NCBI GenBank assembly: GCA_002150815.3
Contig: NDFF03000098.1
Location: 62,001 to 126,000, forward strand
Reading direction: 5' to 3'
Origin: Grammothele lineata
Lineage: Eukaryota > Basidiomycota > Agaricomycetes > Polyporales > Polyporaceae
Length of the DNA stretch: 64,000 nucleotides
Below the pieces are notes generated by a model. It saw only the letters and a list, made by a program, of their open reading frames with translations, had not been told where the DNA came from and did not search any database. Of this stretch, positions 1-10,789 are shown piece after piece (position 1 is the first letter of the stretch; every line of letters begins with the position of its first letter). The position numbers and the translations under genes are program-made.

Positions 1-1336
1 GTCATTGGATGTTCCCGCTCAACAGAGTCGCCGTAGGGAGGGAGCCGGCGGAGCTCTAGGGAAACTAGCTTCGGCCACGCAACCGCCATCTTGATGTAGA
101 GTTCGTCTGTGAGATGGCCATCGAGCCAGCCGAACTCAATACGGACGGAGGAGAGTGCGGGAAGGCTGAGGAGGGGGCGGAACGCATCGAGAACTGTGTC
201 GCTGGTGTTCGCATGGTTCTCCCAATTATCACCAGAGAGTCCGCTTGAACTTGAGAAACACCAGGAGTACTTCTCGAGTGCCGGAAACCGGTGGGCGACC
301 ACCTCGCAGAGGGATTTCCACTGTGTGAGGGTTAACGCCGGTCCGAAGACGGGCTCGTCTCCCATGTTGAGCGATTTGAAGAGTGGCCCTGACGTGCATG
401 CCTGCAGGATTTTGAACTTTCCAACGGAGTCGGCGGGATGATATTCCGAGAGATCCGTACATTCAAGCTCCTTTAGCCGGGCGAACCCGAAGAATGTAGG
501 CAGAGCCGGGAGTTCCCTATGCTCAACTTGGACGTCGGCGGTGAGATGCTCGAGGGCTGGGAATGAGGAGAGGAGACGAAACGCGTCGACCGTAAGATGA
601 CCATCTTCGATGTTCAACTTGCGTAGATGTTGAAGCTCGATCATGGGTTTGAAGAGATCTGCCGGGAATAGCGTGCCTGTACAGCATAAAAGGAGTTCCT
701 CGAGACCTGCGGCGCGCGCGACGAGCTGGCGGAATACCGCAACACACTCGCCTACAGGAGAGAAAGCTGTTCCGTCCGTCGCGTACAAGTATATCGCGAG
801 TTCCTTGAGGGCGGGCCCGGCCAAATGTGCTATAGTCGGGTCTTCCGCGGTGTCTATCGAGATATCGAGTTGACGGAGATGGGGTAGAATAGGCTTCCAA
901 TCAGTCAAGGCTCCTAGGCGGGCCCACACTCCTGGCGTCATGCGTGGATGGAGTGGCATATGGAGAGATCGAACCAACGAGGCGAGCACCATGAACCGCT
1001 CCAGGCCTACTGTAGTACCTTCCCCCTCCAAGATCTGAAAGCGGGAATGATTCAACGTCTGCATTCAATGTGTGCCAGTGCGCGTCAGATACCTACGTAA
1101 ATTGCATCGTCCTGGTTATGAGGGTGCACGGCGATCCAGGGAAGCAGATTCATGAGCGGTTGTATAGACGGCAGCTCCCTCCATCTATACTCTTGAGCCG
1201 GCCCCAACCATGATCTGCAGACCAGGGAGAGCGGGCACGCGAGGTCCGGGTTGATGATGCTTCTTGTCTCGCAGGCAGCGCCGATGATCATGAACAAAAT
1301 TTCGGGTGTAGAGAGAGCGCGCGACCGGGCGGACAT
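1..1336 (-). CDS. F-box/LRR-like protein, partial (3' end outside window)
   Basis: Likely substrate-receptor type F-box protein. The start is the ATG at 1336, giving MSARSRALSTPEIL; the following segment (LFMIIGAAC, LVCRSW, WRELPS) has the spacing of a fungal F-box. Exon 1 is 1097..1336, ending at a GTAGGT donor. The acceptor is either TTTCAG, with exon 2 starting at 1034 (62-bp intron), or TGCAG, with exon 2 starting at 1058 (38 bp); both keep the frame. Exon 2 then stays open to base 1 and reads as leucine-rich, repeat-like protein (HLRQLDIS, LKELAIY, LEELLLC, LRKLNIE, LKELECT), as in the many F-box proteins of Agaricomycetes. Known F-box proteins link targets to the SCF ubiquitin ligase; the target here is unknown. 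The gene runs off the left edge and is divergent from the F-box gene at 2826. Confidence 0.75.
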
Positions 1337-2148
1337 GATGGGATGGTGAAGGAAACGGGGAGCGATGCGATGGAGAGAAGAGGGGCGAGAGGCTTCAAGC
1401 CTGGGTTGCGAAAATAATAGGCGTCGAGGGGTTGAGTAGAAAAGTGAGGATGCATGGCCGGAGAAGCGAGCAATATCTTTATGAGTCGTGGCAGCGCCGC
1501 TGTCGGATGCATTGCCTCGAGTGGCACAAACCAACAGAAACGGGGAGATCTTCTCAGCACGAGGAGTCACCAGTTCATGTGGGCCTATTGTGCTCCCGTT
1601 TCGTACGTTCATGCACTGTTGGTGTGCTGCTTATCTGATTCGCGCCCATTCCTGAGCAGTTCGACTGGAGAATTCTTCTATGAGAGTTGTCAATTAGCTA
1701 AGTGCCGCACAGATTTTCCCAACGATTCGGCACTACGAGGGAATGTCTTACCGAGGAAATGGATATTGCGAACCGTGCATCGGGGTGAACAAAATCCGTA
1801 TCGTGCATGAGGAAGGGAGAGCTGCCACATATCTAGTCCAGTCGCACCGCGAAGGGAGCTATAGCCTATTCTGTCTAACAGCAGTTGTGTTAGCTCGCAG
1901 CTCACCCACTACGTCAGAAGGAAGCAGATCTGCGTCAAGATGAGGGTATGGACCCCTAGATGCATCGTACCTGCAGAATATTGAACATGTCTGAGACGTT
2001 GCGCACACGAAGTTGGAAGGCGAGAACGTAAATACCGCTCGCGCAAAGTTACTATCCGGCGGGATGAAGACGGATCCTCCTGCAAGACACCTCCTATGCC
2101 ATTGTCAGGCCAGGAATAGCAAGAACATCAGACACAACGGATACTTAC

Positions 2149-2680
2149 ATGTGTGCACACGAGACAAACTTCATAACAGATGTCGTGATTCGTGAGATAC
2201 CCAACAAACACGCTGATCCAGATTCGATGAAGTTATGTATCGAAATTCAAAAGGGAGAAATAGTGAGGTACAAGCCGATAGAGGGAGCGACGGATGAGAT
2301 ATTGAAGGTGCCTTCGTCCAGTTTTCCAAGGGTGTGATGACGTAGAACGCGAGGACAGTGCACTGTGATCTTGTCGGTCGAGCAACGTCCGCATTTGATA
2401 GCCCCAAAAGATTCAGAGAGCTCACATGCAAGCATATGATGCGACTTTCCGACGGTATCTCCAATGCGGGTATGGCCTTCTTGGAACCCGCCGCCCCGTA
2501 CGTACCACTCACAAGGTGCAAGGGTAGGTTGACTTGGTGACGGTGTTGTACCGCTGTAAGTCGAACTTCACGAGCGTCTCGACGATGCGCACAGTGCAAA
2601 CAAAATTTTCATGCTCATTGGGAAGGTACGTGGCAGATGATAGCGTCACAGCAATGGGAGGACTCAGGAGGTGATGATGG
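2149..2680 (+). pseudogene. Possible small gene or gene remnant, unrecognised
   Basis: Three neighbouring segments on the plus strand have a protein-like composition: one starting at the ATG at 2149 (contains DSMKLCIEIQKGE), one at about 2361-2500 (contains ELTCKHMMRLSDGISNAG) that runs into a GTACGT donor-like site, and one at about 2535-2680 (contains YRCKSNFTSVSTMRTVQ) that ends at TGA. I could not join the first two with a normal-sized intron, because a stop interrupts the frame around 2336. It may be a decayed gene, a gene with a different exon structure, or chance. No family is recognised. Confidence 0.22.
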
Positions 2681-2720
2681 TCCGACTTCAAGCTTCAAGC
2701 CAGAACCCGAAGCGCTGAAG

Positions 2721-2738
2721 CGAGGCCTTCGGGCCTCG
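2721..2738. other. Perfect 7-bp hairpin with TTCG loop
   Basis: CGAGGCC, TTCG, GGCCTCG: a perfect inverted repeat around a UUCG-type tetraloop, 88 bp upstream of the F-box ATG at 2826. If transcribed it would form a very stable stem in the 5' leader. Function unknown. Confidence 0.6.
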
Positions 2739-2825
2739 GCCTCCGGCCTACATAGCCGCCGGCGTCCACAATCTCCACGTAGCGCTGGCTTCGATTCCGT
2801 TCAAGTTTTCCGTTTCCTTCTCTCA

Positions 2826-4646
2826 ATGTTCTCTCACTCCTGCCTTTTCAATCTCGACATTCTCCATGAAATATTTCTCAATCTTCGTCTTCCGCAAAAG
2901 GGAGAAGTTTCTCCAGATGATATGAAGGGCATGCGCGCCTTGGCGCACTGTGCTGTAGTTTGCAGAACATTTCACGAACCTGCTGTGCGGAATCTGTGGT
3001 CGAGATTGCTGTCTCCGTTAACCCTACTCCAGTTCTTTGAACTGACGATCAGCTCTTGGGATTACAACAATGCAGGGGAAGAGTATAACCTACATGTAAG
3101 TGTCACAAAGGCAACGTTGATCTAAGTTCCTCAGCTTGAGATCGATCATCACACCGGCAAACCGCATGTCAGAGGCTTTTCTGACTATTCTCTTGCGCCT
3201 TAGACGATGCATTCGCCGGTTGAAGAGGAAGATTGGGCACGCTTTCGCTACTACGCTGCGTTCGTGCGCGTAATAGCCCGACCCCTGGACATGGACGACT
3301 CTGTCCAGGATAGATGGCAATTCCCGCAAGGAGATGATGGCGACGTCGTCTATGCGTCTTCAATATGGACTCTCCTGGCACGGTTTAGTCATGGCCAGCC
3401 TCTTCTCCCGGCTATCCAGTACATCGAGTGGGACATCTGGGACCCAACCCACGTCGATCTCCTCCATGTTGTTGCGCCAACCCTGCAACGCCTACACCTT
3501 CGTTTTCGTAACCTCGTCGTCACATATGACGATAACACGTGGGCAAGTGGCCTGTCATGCCTCTTCAAGTCGCTCGTTCCACTTGTGCCTTCTCTTTCCT
3601 ATCTTACTGTTTCCTCCGACGATGCACAAGTGCTGGAGTTATTCTGGAACCTGACTGAACACAAGTCCTTCCGCGTCCTCGATCTTGCGCGTGTCGAGGA
3701 TAACTCCGCTATACCTCTTGACACTCTTTGGGAGCAGGAGTACGAGACTATGCCCGACCTTGAAGAACTTAGAATTGCGCTCGTAGATGATTTGGACTTA
3801 CACCGTTCCCACTTCAAGCCTTTCCACCATCCGACCTTGCGCGCATTGTCCATTTCCGACTGCTCCGGTAGTCCGAAGATCTACACGACTTTTTCCACGC
3901 CAGCCGTCCGAGATCTGGCCATATATCATCGCAAGAGCTACCATCAGCAACTCCCCGCGTTCAATGCCGTCTGCGCTGCAATTGCACAAACATTCCCCTT
4001 CATCACTTCCCTCCGTATGGATTTCGCCCCTGAAACCTGGGGCTTACTCACGCACCCCAACGTGCGGTTCGTCCACCAGATGCAACCCCTGTTCACCATC
4101 AAGACTCTCCGGGAGTTTGCGCTCGACATATCATCTGCGCATCTGGCCGTGCCCGCCGCGGACTTGTGCACGCTGGTTGACGCATGGCCGGGTTTGACGA
4201 GCCTCTCGATCAAGCAAGATGATATGAACACGACGGACTCGCCAACCATCTTGACCCTCCGGAAGATCGCAGACACGGCTCGCGCGTTGCGCTTGCTACA
4301 CCTCAGTCATTTGACGCTCTCGATTAGAGAGCTCAATCGCGCACGCAAGATGGATGCAGCGCTGACCTCTGCGTCTCCCCCCGGGTCAGATGATGTTGGC
4401 GAAGGAGATGAGACGGAGGAGAAGGGCCGGCGGTTGCCGTGTTGTCCGGAGTTGAAAGTGCTCACAGTCAAAATGGCAACAAACAAGCTCAAGAAACGCA
4501 TGCCCGACTTCTTCGAGCTCGTCGACAAGTGGTTCCCGTCATTGGACACGAAGAAGTCGAAGATGAATGTAGCGGTGGGACGCAACGTCCGGGGCAAGGA
4601 GTGGGACGAGCTCCTCGAGAATCTCTACGCATACCGCCGCGCTTGA
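2826..4646 (+). CDS. F-box protein with LRR-like body
   Basis: Probable F-box protein of about 570 aa. The start is the ATG at 2826 (MFSHSCLFNLDILHEIF). The N-terminus has an F-box-like pattern: NLDILHEIFLNL, then ALAHCAVVCRTFHEPAVRNLW, at residues about 5-58. Exon 1 is 2826..3095 (donor GTAAGT) and exon 2 is 3204..4646; the intron is phase 0 and 108 bp. The long second exon is rich in leucine/valine strands (LQRLHLRFRNL, LRALSISDC, LTSLSIKQDD), as in fungal F-box proteins where F-box plus degenerate LRRs bind ubiquitination targets. A lysine-rich C-terminus follows an acidic linker (near GEGDETEEKG). It is convergent with HET-1, whose 3' end lies 310 bp away. Substrate unknown. Confidence 0.78.
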
Positions 4647-4956
4647 GGTCCATTCTTGCACATCAGCGTTTTAGTATTCCTTCTTCTAGTGCCATCCATA
4701 GATCGATACGGTCATCGTTGAGGCTGTTGGAGCAACTCTTACGCTTCCGAATAACGTCATGCTCTAGTCGTAGCAGGTCGTAGTGTGAAACCAGTCCTTC
4801 ATATATGGTACACGTATGATGACGATACAGTGGTATTATCGCTAGTTGCTACGCTAGAAGCTTGAGACACCTTGTCCTTCTCTTCGCTGCCATCTTCGTA
4901 CCGATTTGTTGAATAGGATCGAGTGTTGGAACAATCACAATTAGGGCGAGACGCAC
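4647..4956. other. Short spacer between convergent genes
   Basis: This 310 bp holds the 3' flanks of the F-box gene (plus strand) and HET-1 (minus strand). No gene or repeat is evident. Confidence 0.5.
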
Positions 4957-7355
4957 TTAGTATCCCATCGACGTGCATGATGCAATAGGGCCCCTACGGG
5001 TATATTGAGAAGACGGCGCATCCCACGAGTGCGATGGGCTGTAGTGTCGGGCGTCAGGCGACCCAGTCCAGTTTGTTGCGGGTTTCGGCACAGTGACGGT
5101 ACGTTGCTGTGGCGACGGCGATGCCTGATCCGATTCTGGAGTCAGAAGCGGGTGCCGTTTAGGGAATGGAGTGGAAACGCGGATGCGAGGACGAGGGGAG
5201 GTGAAGTTCCTCAACTGCTTGGCAGCGGTGGAGAGCCAGGAAGGGGTTTGAATTACACCTTGTGGTGGACACCCCACGATGTCCAGGCAGTTGACACGTG
5301 GGAACGGCTCCGGCAGCTCCACCAAGTTACACGAAGGAAGGTCCTCAGCGAGAACCGAATGTGGGCTGGGGATAGATGATTGTGGAGGGCTGGGAGGAGG
5401 CGTCGGAGGACGGTACGGGAAAATAGGCCACCGCATGTTCAACGGCTTGGGGAAGGTATTCCCATCATGACGAATAGCGTCGTAAACGGTCCCGTGGAGG
5501 CCAACTTGCACGATCAGAGTCGCCTCAGGCGAGTGAGGGCAAGGGGAGAATGAGAGCTGAATGGCACGGGCTGGGTCCCCGAAATTGCGCCACATATACG
5601 CCCATTCGGACACGTGATCTTCAGGGCATCGATGTTTGTAGGACCAGACGGGATTGTCGGAAGTGTAAGTGTGGTCGTGCGTCGACAGCGCTCTGGCCCA
5701 ATGACACCAGGAGCCGTTCCCGGAAACCGTGTAACACAGACCGAGGCGTATGTGGATCCCTTCTCCTGTGGAGAGCTGGATGAAATCCACCTCCATCTCC
5801 ATGGGCGAGTACATAGTATCGTGCTTCACGTTCGAATAGAGAGTGAAACCGAGAGAAGACATAGTGCCTATGATCCATCGGGGAATCCGGAAGGGCGGAC
5901 GGCGCATATTGTCAGGATGGAACGTAATGAGACGTCGGATGGGATCGCTGCCGTCTGTGCAGTGGGGGCTCGCGCGGATGTAGAACGTTTGCCATGTTGC
6001 CTTGACCTGCCTGCCGCGAAAACGTAGATCGTACAGGTCATTGCCGAGATTGATGAGACGGGCGGACTGGAATTGAGATCCCGTAGAAGCGTAGGCGTGC
6101 ATCGCATAGTACCGCGGACGTGAGGGATCAAGGACTTCTCCTGGTGGCGCAGGGTGGAGCAGGAGGCCAACGTGCTCGGATTCGTGATATAAGTTCTTCC
6201 TCTGACAGAGGAGAACAGCTATTACGACGTCCTCTGTAATGATCACGGGAAAATGACACTTCATACCGTAGGGTGTGATTTTAAAAGACGGAAGCTGGAC
6301 AATGCCAAACGGTCCCGTCGTCATTTGAGGGCTCGTGGCTTCCTCGACCTAAGATGCATGGCGAGATGAGATCATGTACAGTGGAGCGACAGCATGCCTA
6401 CCGTGGTGCATTGCCCGGGCAAGTATGTTTGTAGGGGATCACGTAGGTCCGGGAGGAAGTGAACAATGTTGCCGGAGAAGTAACTCGGCGACGACGCAAG
6501 CATGAACCGCCCGTGCTGAGTAGGGCCGTAAAAGTTGAGCCATACTTCGTTGAGCGGGATGGTGGGAGGAAAGGTATTCGAGTCGAGGCCCTCTGGCCCA
6601 CCCCACGCGAACAAGCTGGCATCGTACGACCGTTTGACGATCTCCTCTTGGAGGCGGAGGAACGCTCGTCGTCCCTCTCCGTAGATAGTTGGCATGTTGA
6701 TGTCAAACAGGCCAAGCAGGCAGTACGCCTCGTCCTCGACGCGCGTGGTTGTCCGGTTGGACGCCCACGACATGCGCTCGGCGATCGAGGCCTCAACGAT
6801 CTGCCGCTCCCGCGTCAGCCAGTAGTGGTTGATTCCAGTGATATCTTCAAGAAGCAAGGAAAGCTGCGCCTTGGTACCCAGCTGCTTCCAACCTTGCGAC
6901 ATGAACACGACAGCGACGGGGGCGAGTAACTCCTGGAGCGTCCATCCCCGCGTATGCCACCGAGAGTTCCTGAAGGGTGAGTCCCATGCGCGGACGTCGC
7001 ACCCGTCGGGAACGTCGGAGAGGTAGGCATAGCACACCTCCGAGTGAAGGTACCAGTTGAACATAGAATTTATGGCCTCTGAGACGTCCGTGCTGGTCGT
7101 CTTGTCGATACATGCCGTGTCCGCCCAGGCCCACTGGTACCCATCCTTCTCCGCCTGGATACAGAAATTCCGGATCTTCTCTGAGACGTGGTCTCGGGGG
7201 TTGCCATTCCGCCAAACCTTCCCTAACTGTTTCACCGAATCGAAGGTATCCTCCGAATCGCCCCAGGTGTGCGATAAGATTGCGTAGCCCCGGAAGACGG
7301 TCGTGGGATCGGGGAAGAAGTGAAGTTCTGCGCGTGAGGTACTAAGCAACCACAT
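4957..7355 (-). CDS. HET-domain protein HET-1 (heterokaryon incompatibility family)
   Basis: Predicted 781-aa cytoplasmic HET-domain protein. In ascomycetes HET domains trigger regulated cell death after fusion of unlike hyphae; the role here is inferred. Exon 1 (6402..7355) starts MWLLSTSRAEL and carries GYAILSHTWG (block 1), WADTACIDKT plus SEAINSMF (block 2) and RGWTLQELLAP (block 3), then TTRVEDEAYCLLGLFD and YGEGRRAFLRLQEEI. A phase-0 intron (donor GTAGGC, acceptor TTAG) leads to exon 2 (4957..6348). Exon 2 holds the C-terminal domain shared by all seven HET genes here (GPFGIVQLPSF, then CPEDHVSEW at 5602-5628) and a proline-rich tail (PPTPPPSPPQ) not seen at this length in the others. 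Block 2 has DTAC where the paralogs have DTCC. A TATA-like TATATAT lies at 7482-7488. This copy stands about 18 kb away from the main cluster. Confidence 0.88.
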
Positions 7356-8405
7356 GTCGATCGACCCACTGAGACGCAAGGTAAGAGGTGAATCGGAAAG
7401 GCGGAGATGTAGACGCACTCGGTTGGGGGATGGTGTGATACGCGAACGAAGGTAGTCGCCTTGCCGTTAACGTGGAGAGAATATATATGGCGCTCTGTAG
7501 GACGAGTCGAAGAGGCGGTGATAATTGGGCGCGACATAACCCTAGGACGGGGCGCAATGCAATGCGAGGGACCTTCCATTACGTCTGAGTGCCACGAAAG
7601 ATGGAAACCTCAGGATAGACGCATTTCTATTATCCACATATGCATGGTAGCTGCAAAGAGGGCTACAAAGAGCGCAACAGGACTGGTAGGGCCAGGCCGC
7701 CGAATCTCTTCGTAGGGGAAAATCTTGTCCATGGAAGGGGAAAACGGCGGGGGAGACCAAGGAACTCCACGCCGGACGAGGGGCCCTGATCGTCCTTCCC
7801 GCACCGTGCATGGTCTCCTCATCATAGTCCACAAACGCGCATGTATACGGCGTGGCGACCACATTGACGCTGTAGCTCAGGAACGACTGCAGCTCCAGCA
7901 TGGCGAGAAGGCAGGAAGCACAACTTGTGATTGTTGTGTACACCCACACATACACGGCCTTGTCCACCAGAGGGTCACCCGGCCTTGCCATAGACGCCGG
8001 AGATAAGTATTCGGGGTGGTATGTAGGAGACACGACTTGAACATGAGTTAGACGTGTTGCCTCCGGGGCCACAGGAAACAGAACATCTTGTGGGAGTGGG
8101 TTCCGTGCGCCGCGAGCTCTCGAGGCGGTGTTGTATACTGGAGATAACAGGATTTGGGGCGCAATCCTTTCCATGGCAGGTTATCCAACAAGTCTCCCAT
8201 ACTCTCGTAGTCTGACTATGGCACAGGTATGAGTGACGATACAAGGGCAAATAGAGCTTGCTCACACTGAGATTACATGCCACCGTCGCGGTGCGAGCGA
8301 CTCAAGAGTTGGCCGACTCTGAGGGAAGCCTGATAGGTGGCGCCACGCTGTAGTCACGAAAAGGTTGAGAATGTGCCTTCGTGTAAATACAGCACGACGA
8401 GGCAC
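7356..8405. other. Intergenic region with weak membrane-protein-like reading frame
   Basis: This holds the HET-1 upstream region (TATATAT at 7482-7488). On the minus strand, 7542..8174 is an open frame with one hydrophobic stretch (about KAVYVWVYTTITSCASCLLA), and a second frame at about 7610-7733 encodes another (PTSPVALFVALFAATMHMW). Together they could be exons of a small two-helix membrane protein, but I found no convincing splice path and recognise no family. Confidence 0.25.
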
Positions 8406-9685
8406 TTACGTCCTCTTCCTCGCCACCCAAAACTCCGCCTGATAGAGCCACCTCATCATCGCAGTCCTGTCCGCCGTGTATTCGCACTCCACCGTCCGCC
8501 TCGCCGTCTTCTTCGGCGCGTCCGCGCCCGTGTCTGGATCTTCGACGTCGAAGCCGACCACATCCGCAAACCTCAGCACCTCCTCAAGGCTCAGCTCCAT
8601 CGCAGCCTGGCCACCCCCTGTCCAAAGGAGCGGCCCGAGGTTGATCCAGCTCCCTCCCGGGCGCAGGAGAGTGTGGATGTGCTCGAGGGTCTCGATGATG
8701 TTGAGGGAGGTGTCGATGAAGAAGAGCGTGACCACGAAGTCGTACCCCTCCGTACCCTTTGGCGGCTGGTGCGAGAGGAAGTCCTCTTCGGCGAGTGCGA
8801 AGCGGGGGCTGAGTCGTGGGACGACGTCGGGGAATGAGACGGCGCGGAAGAGGGAGTCGGTCGTGCGCTGGTGAGAGAACCAGCTGGCATATGGCTGGAG
8901 GGTGTGTTGTTCCGGCTTTTGAGTGTACTCTTCTGAGAGAAGGAAGCGAAACGCGAGGTTCATGAAGAACGAGAGCTCGTTCGCAGTCGTTGTGAACCCT
9001 GCAGACACAACGTTAGACGATTCGGCGGTCGCGCGAGCGCATATAGCCACTCACCAAGTTGCGAGATCTCCCAAGCCAGCCTTCCCAGCCCTGAGCCTGG
9101 CACAAGCACCCTCATGCCCTCGCGTTCCTCCTCAGGAACGTCCCTCAGCACATCCAGCGTTGGCCCAAATATCTTCTCCCTCTCTGCCCGCCCTTCCTCG
9201 CTCCAATCCCTCACAAAGTGCTTCATCGCCTCCCTAACTCTGCTCAAATCCCCCGCGACCCCCGGCCTCAGCGCCGCCCCAACGCCGCCTTCTCCCGCCT
9301 CCTCCGGAAACTGCGTCTGCGCAAGGCGCGCGATCGACTGCGCGATGACCGCGTTCGTCGCGACGGCCTCCTCCGCACGCGCCAGCTTGCGCGTGTACCC
9401 GAGGTCGAATCCCACTCGTCGGTAAGCCCAGCGCATGCGCCCGTAGGACATACGCATCGCGCTCAGCTCTGCGCGCGCGAGGCGCGCATATTGCGCGTAG
9501 GAGGCGGCGGCGCATCGGACGGAGAAGTGTCCTGGGGAGGAGCCGGAGCTACGCGAGGACCCAAAGATGATGGGGAAGAGGTCCTTCGGGCTTCCCAGGA
9601 TGGAGATGCTGAGGAAGAAGAGGACGAGGGGGAGGAGACCAGCGAGGAGGGAGTCGGAGGCGAGAAGGTCGCGGATGGGGAGCAT
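8406..9685 (-). CDS. N2227-type SAM-dependent methyltransferase (carnosine N-methyltransferase family)
   Basis: Predicted 407-aa protein of the N2227/CARNMT1 family, whose characterised members N-methylate the histidine of carnosine-type dipeptides using S-adenosylmethionine. The fungal substrate is uncertain. Exon 1 is 9055..9685 and exon 2 is 8406..8998, with a phase-1 intron (donor GTGAGT, acceptor CTGCAG). The SAM-binding signature VLVPGSGLGRLAWEIS runs into LGFTTTANELSFFM across the intron, which confirms the splice. Further family blocks are FVVTLFFIDTSLNI, LRPGGSWINLGPLLW and, near the C-terminus, MMRWLYQAEFWVARK. The N-terminus has a hydrophobic run (about residues 13-31, LLAGLLPLVLFFLSI) that could be a membrane anchor, which is unusual for an enzyme thought to be soluble. 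It is divergent from coatomer zeta. Confidence 0.9.
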
Positions 9686-10001
9686 GGGCTAGGATAGTAT
9701 GGCAAGACGACCCGGATCTATAGTGTCTTCTTTGTTCTAAGTGTGCATTATTCTTGAAGGATGAACGGGGGTTAGGGATGGGCCGACGCCGACAGAGGTC
9801 GACGTCGTGTAACGAGGACGAGAGCACGAGCGCCGGCAGCGAGCGACGCGTGCCCGTCGCTGGAACGCGCGCCTACCGCGCCTACACCGTCCTCCACGTC
9901 GCCTACATCGTCCGTCCCAGCCCATTCTCCCACCTCAACGTTCGTCTCTAGCGGAATTTGCAGTTACTCCGTATCCCATTGCACTCACGTCACGACCTAC
10001 C
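9686..10001. promoter_or_regulatory. Short divergent promoter region
   Basis: Only 316 bp separate the starts of the methyltransferase (minus) and coatomer zeta (plus), so both promoters must lie here or overlap. No TATA box is obvious, which fits two housekeeping-type genes. Confidence 0.5.
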
Positions 10002-10789
10002 ATGAACCTCTCGCTTTACACCGTTTCGGCCTTCCTCATCATCGACACGGATGGACACCGCGTACTCGCCAAGTATTACCACCCAAAGGGTCATCCAAAT
10101 GGAGACTCGAAGAAGCTCACGACACTGAAAGAGCAGCGGGCGTTTGAGAAGGGCCTGTTCCAAAAGACAAAGAAGGCGGGAGGTGCGTCTATGACCGTCC
10201 GTCCTTAACACATATGCTTACTATTACCTACTTCACCACGCTATATCGATTTACGACATCTGGGACGTGTATTTTGGACGCATATACACACCTCAGGCGA
10301 TATTATCTTGTACGACTCACACCTCGCGGTGTACAAGCATTCCCTCGACCTCATCTTCTACATTATCGGCGACCCCGCGGAGAACGAGCTCATGCTGCAC
10401 TCCGCGCTCGTCGCGTTCTCCGACGCGGTACACATGCTCCTCCGCAACCAAGTAGAGAAGCGTGGCGTGCTCGAAAACCTGGACCTCGTCCTTCTATGCT
10501 TGGACGAGACGATTGATGATGGGTGAGCATCGTCTTTCCGTTCTTGTAGCGAGCGCATGGGCAGGTCGAGACAATGCAATGGCTATTAGTTGTATGCTAG
10601 GATGGAACGCCTTGCTGACTTGTGCCGTCGTTTTTCAGAATCATCGTGGAAACAGACTCAACGACGATCGCTTCGCGCGTGAGCAGGCCAAAGGCGGACA
10701 CGACAGACATCGTCATCAACGAGCAAACACTACTCAGCGCGTACCAGACAGTGAAGGAGCAGATGAAGCAGCGGATAGGGCAGCTCTAG
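10002..10789 (+). CDS. RET3: Coatomer subunit zeta (COPI coat)
   Basis: Predicted 185-aa zeta subunit of the COPI vesicle coat, which carries cargo from Golgi to ER. It belongs to the adaptin-small-chain/longin fold and works in the F-subcomplex with beta-, gamma- and delta-COP. Exons: 10002..10182, 10297..10522, 10639..10789; the introns are phase 1 and phase 2. Diagnostic blocks are NLSLYTVSAFLIIDTDGHRV, AKYYHP, LKEQRAFEKGLFQKTKK, then DIILYDSHLAVYKH, DPAENELMLHSALVAFSDA, NLDLVLLCLDETIDDG, and a tail ending EQMKQRIGQL. The length is normal for fungi. This is a conserved single-copy-type gene and a useful synteny anchor. Confidence 0.95.

Larger units (their letters stand above)
1337..2825. 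other. Intergenic region between divergent F-box genes
   Basis: This 1.5 kb separates two divergently oriented F-box genes and should hold both promoters. Apart from a possible gene remnant at about 2149-2680 and a perfect hairpin at 2721-2738, both listed separately, I see no supported gene, RNA or repeat. Confidence 0.5.
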
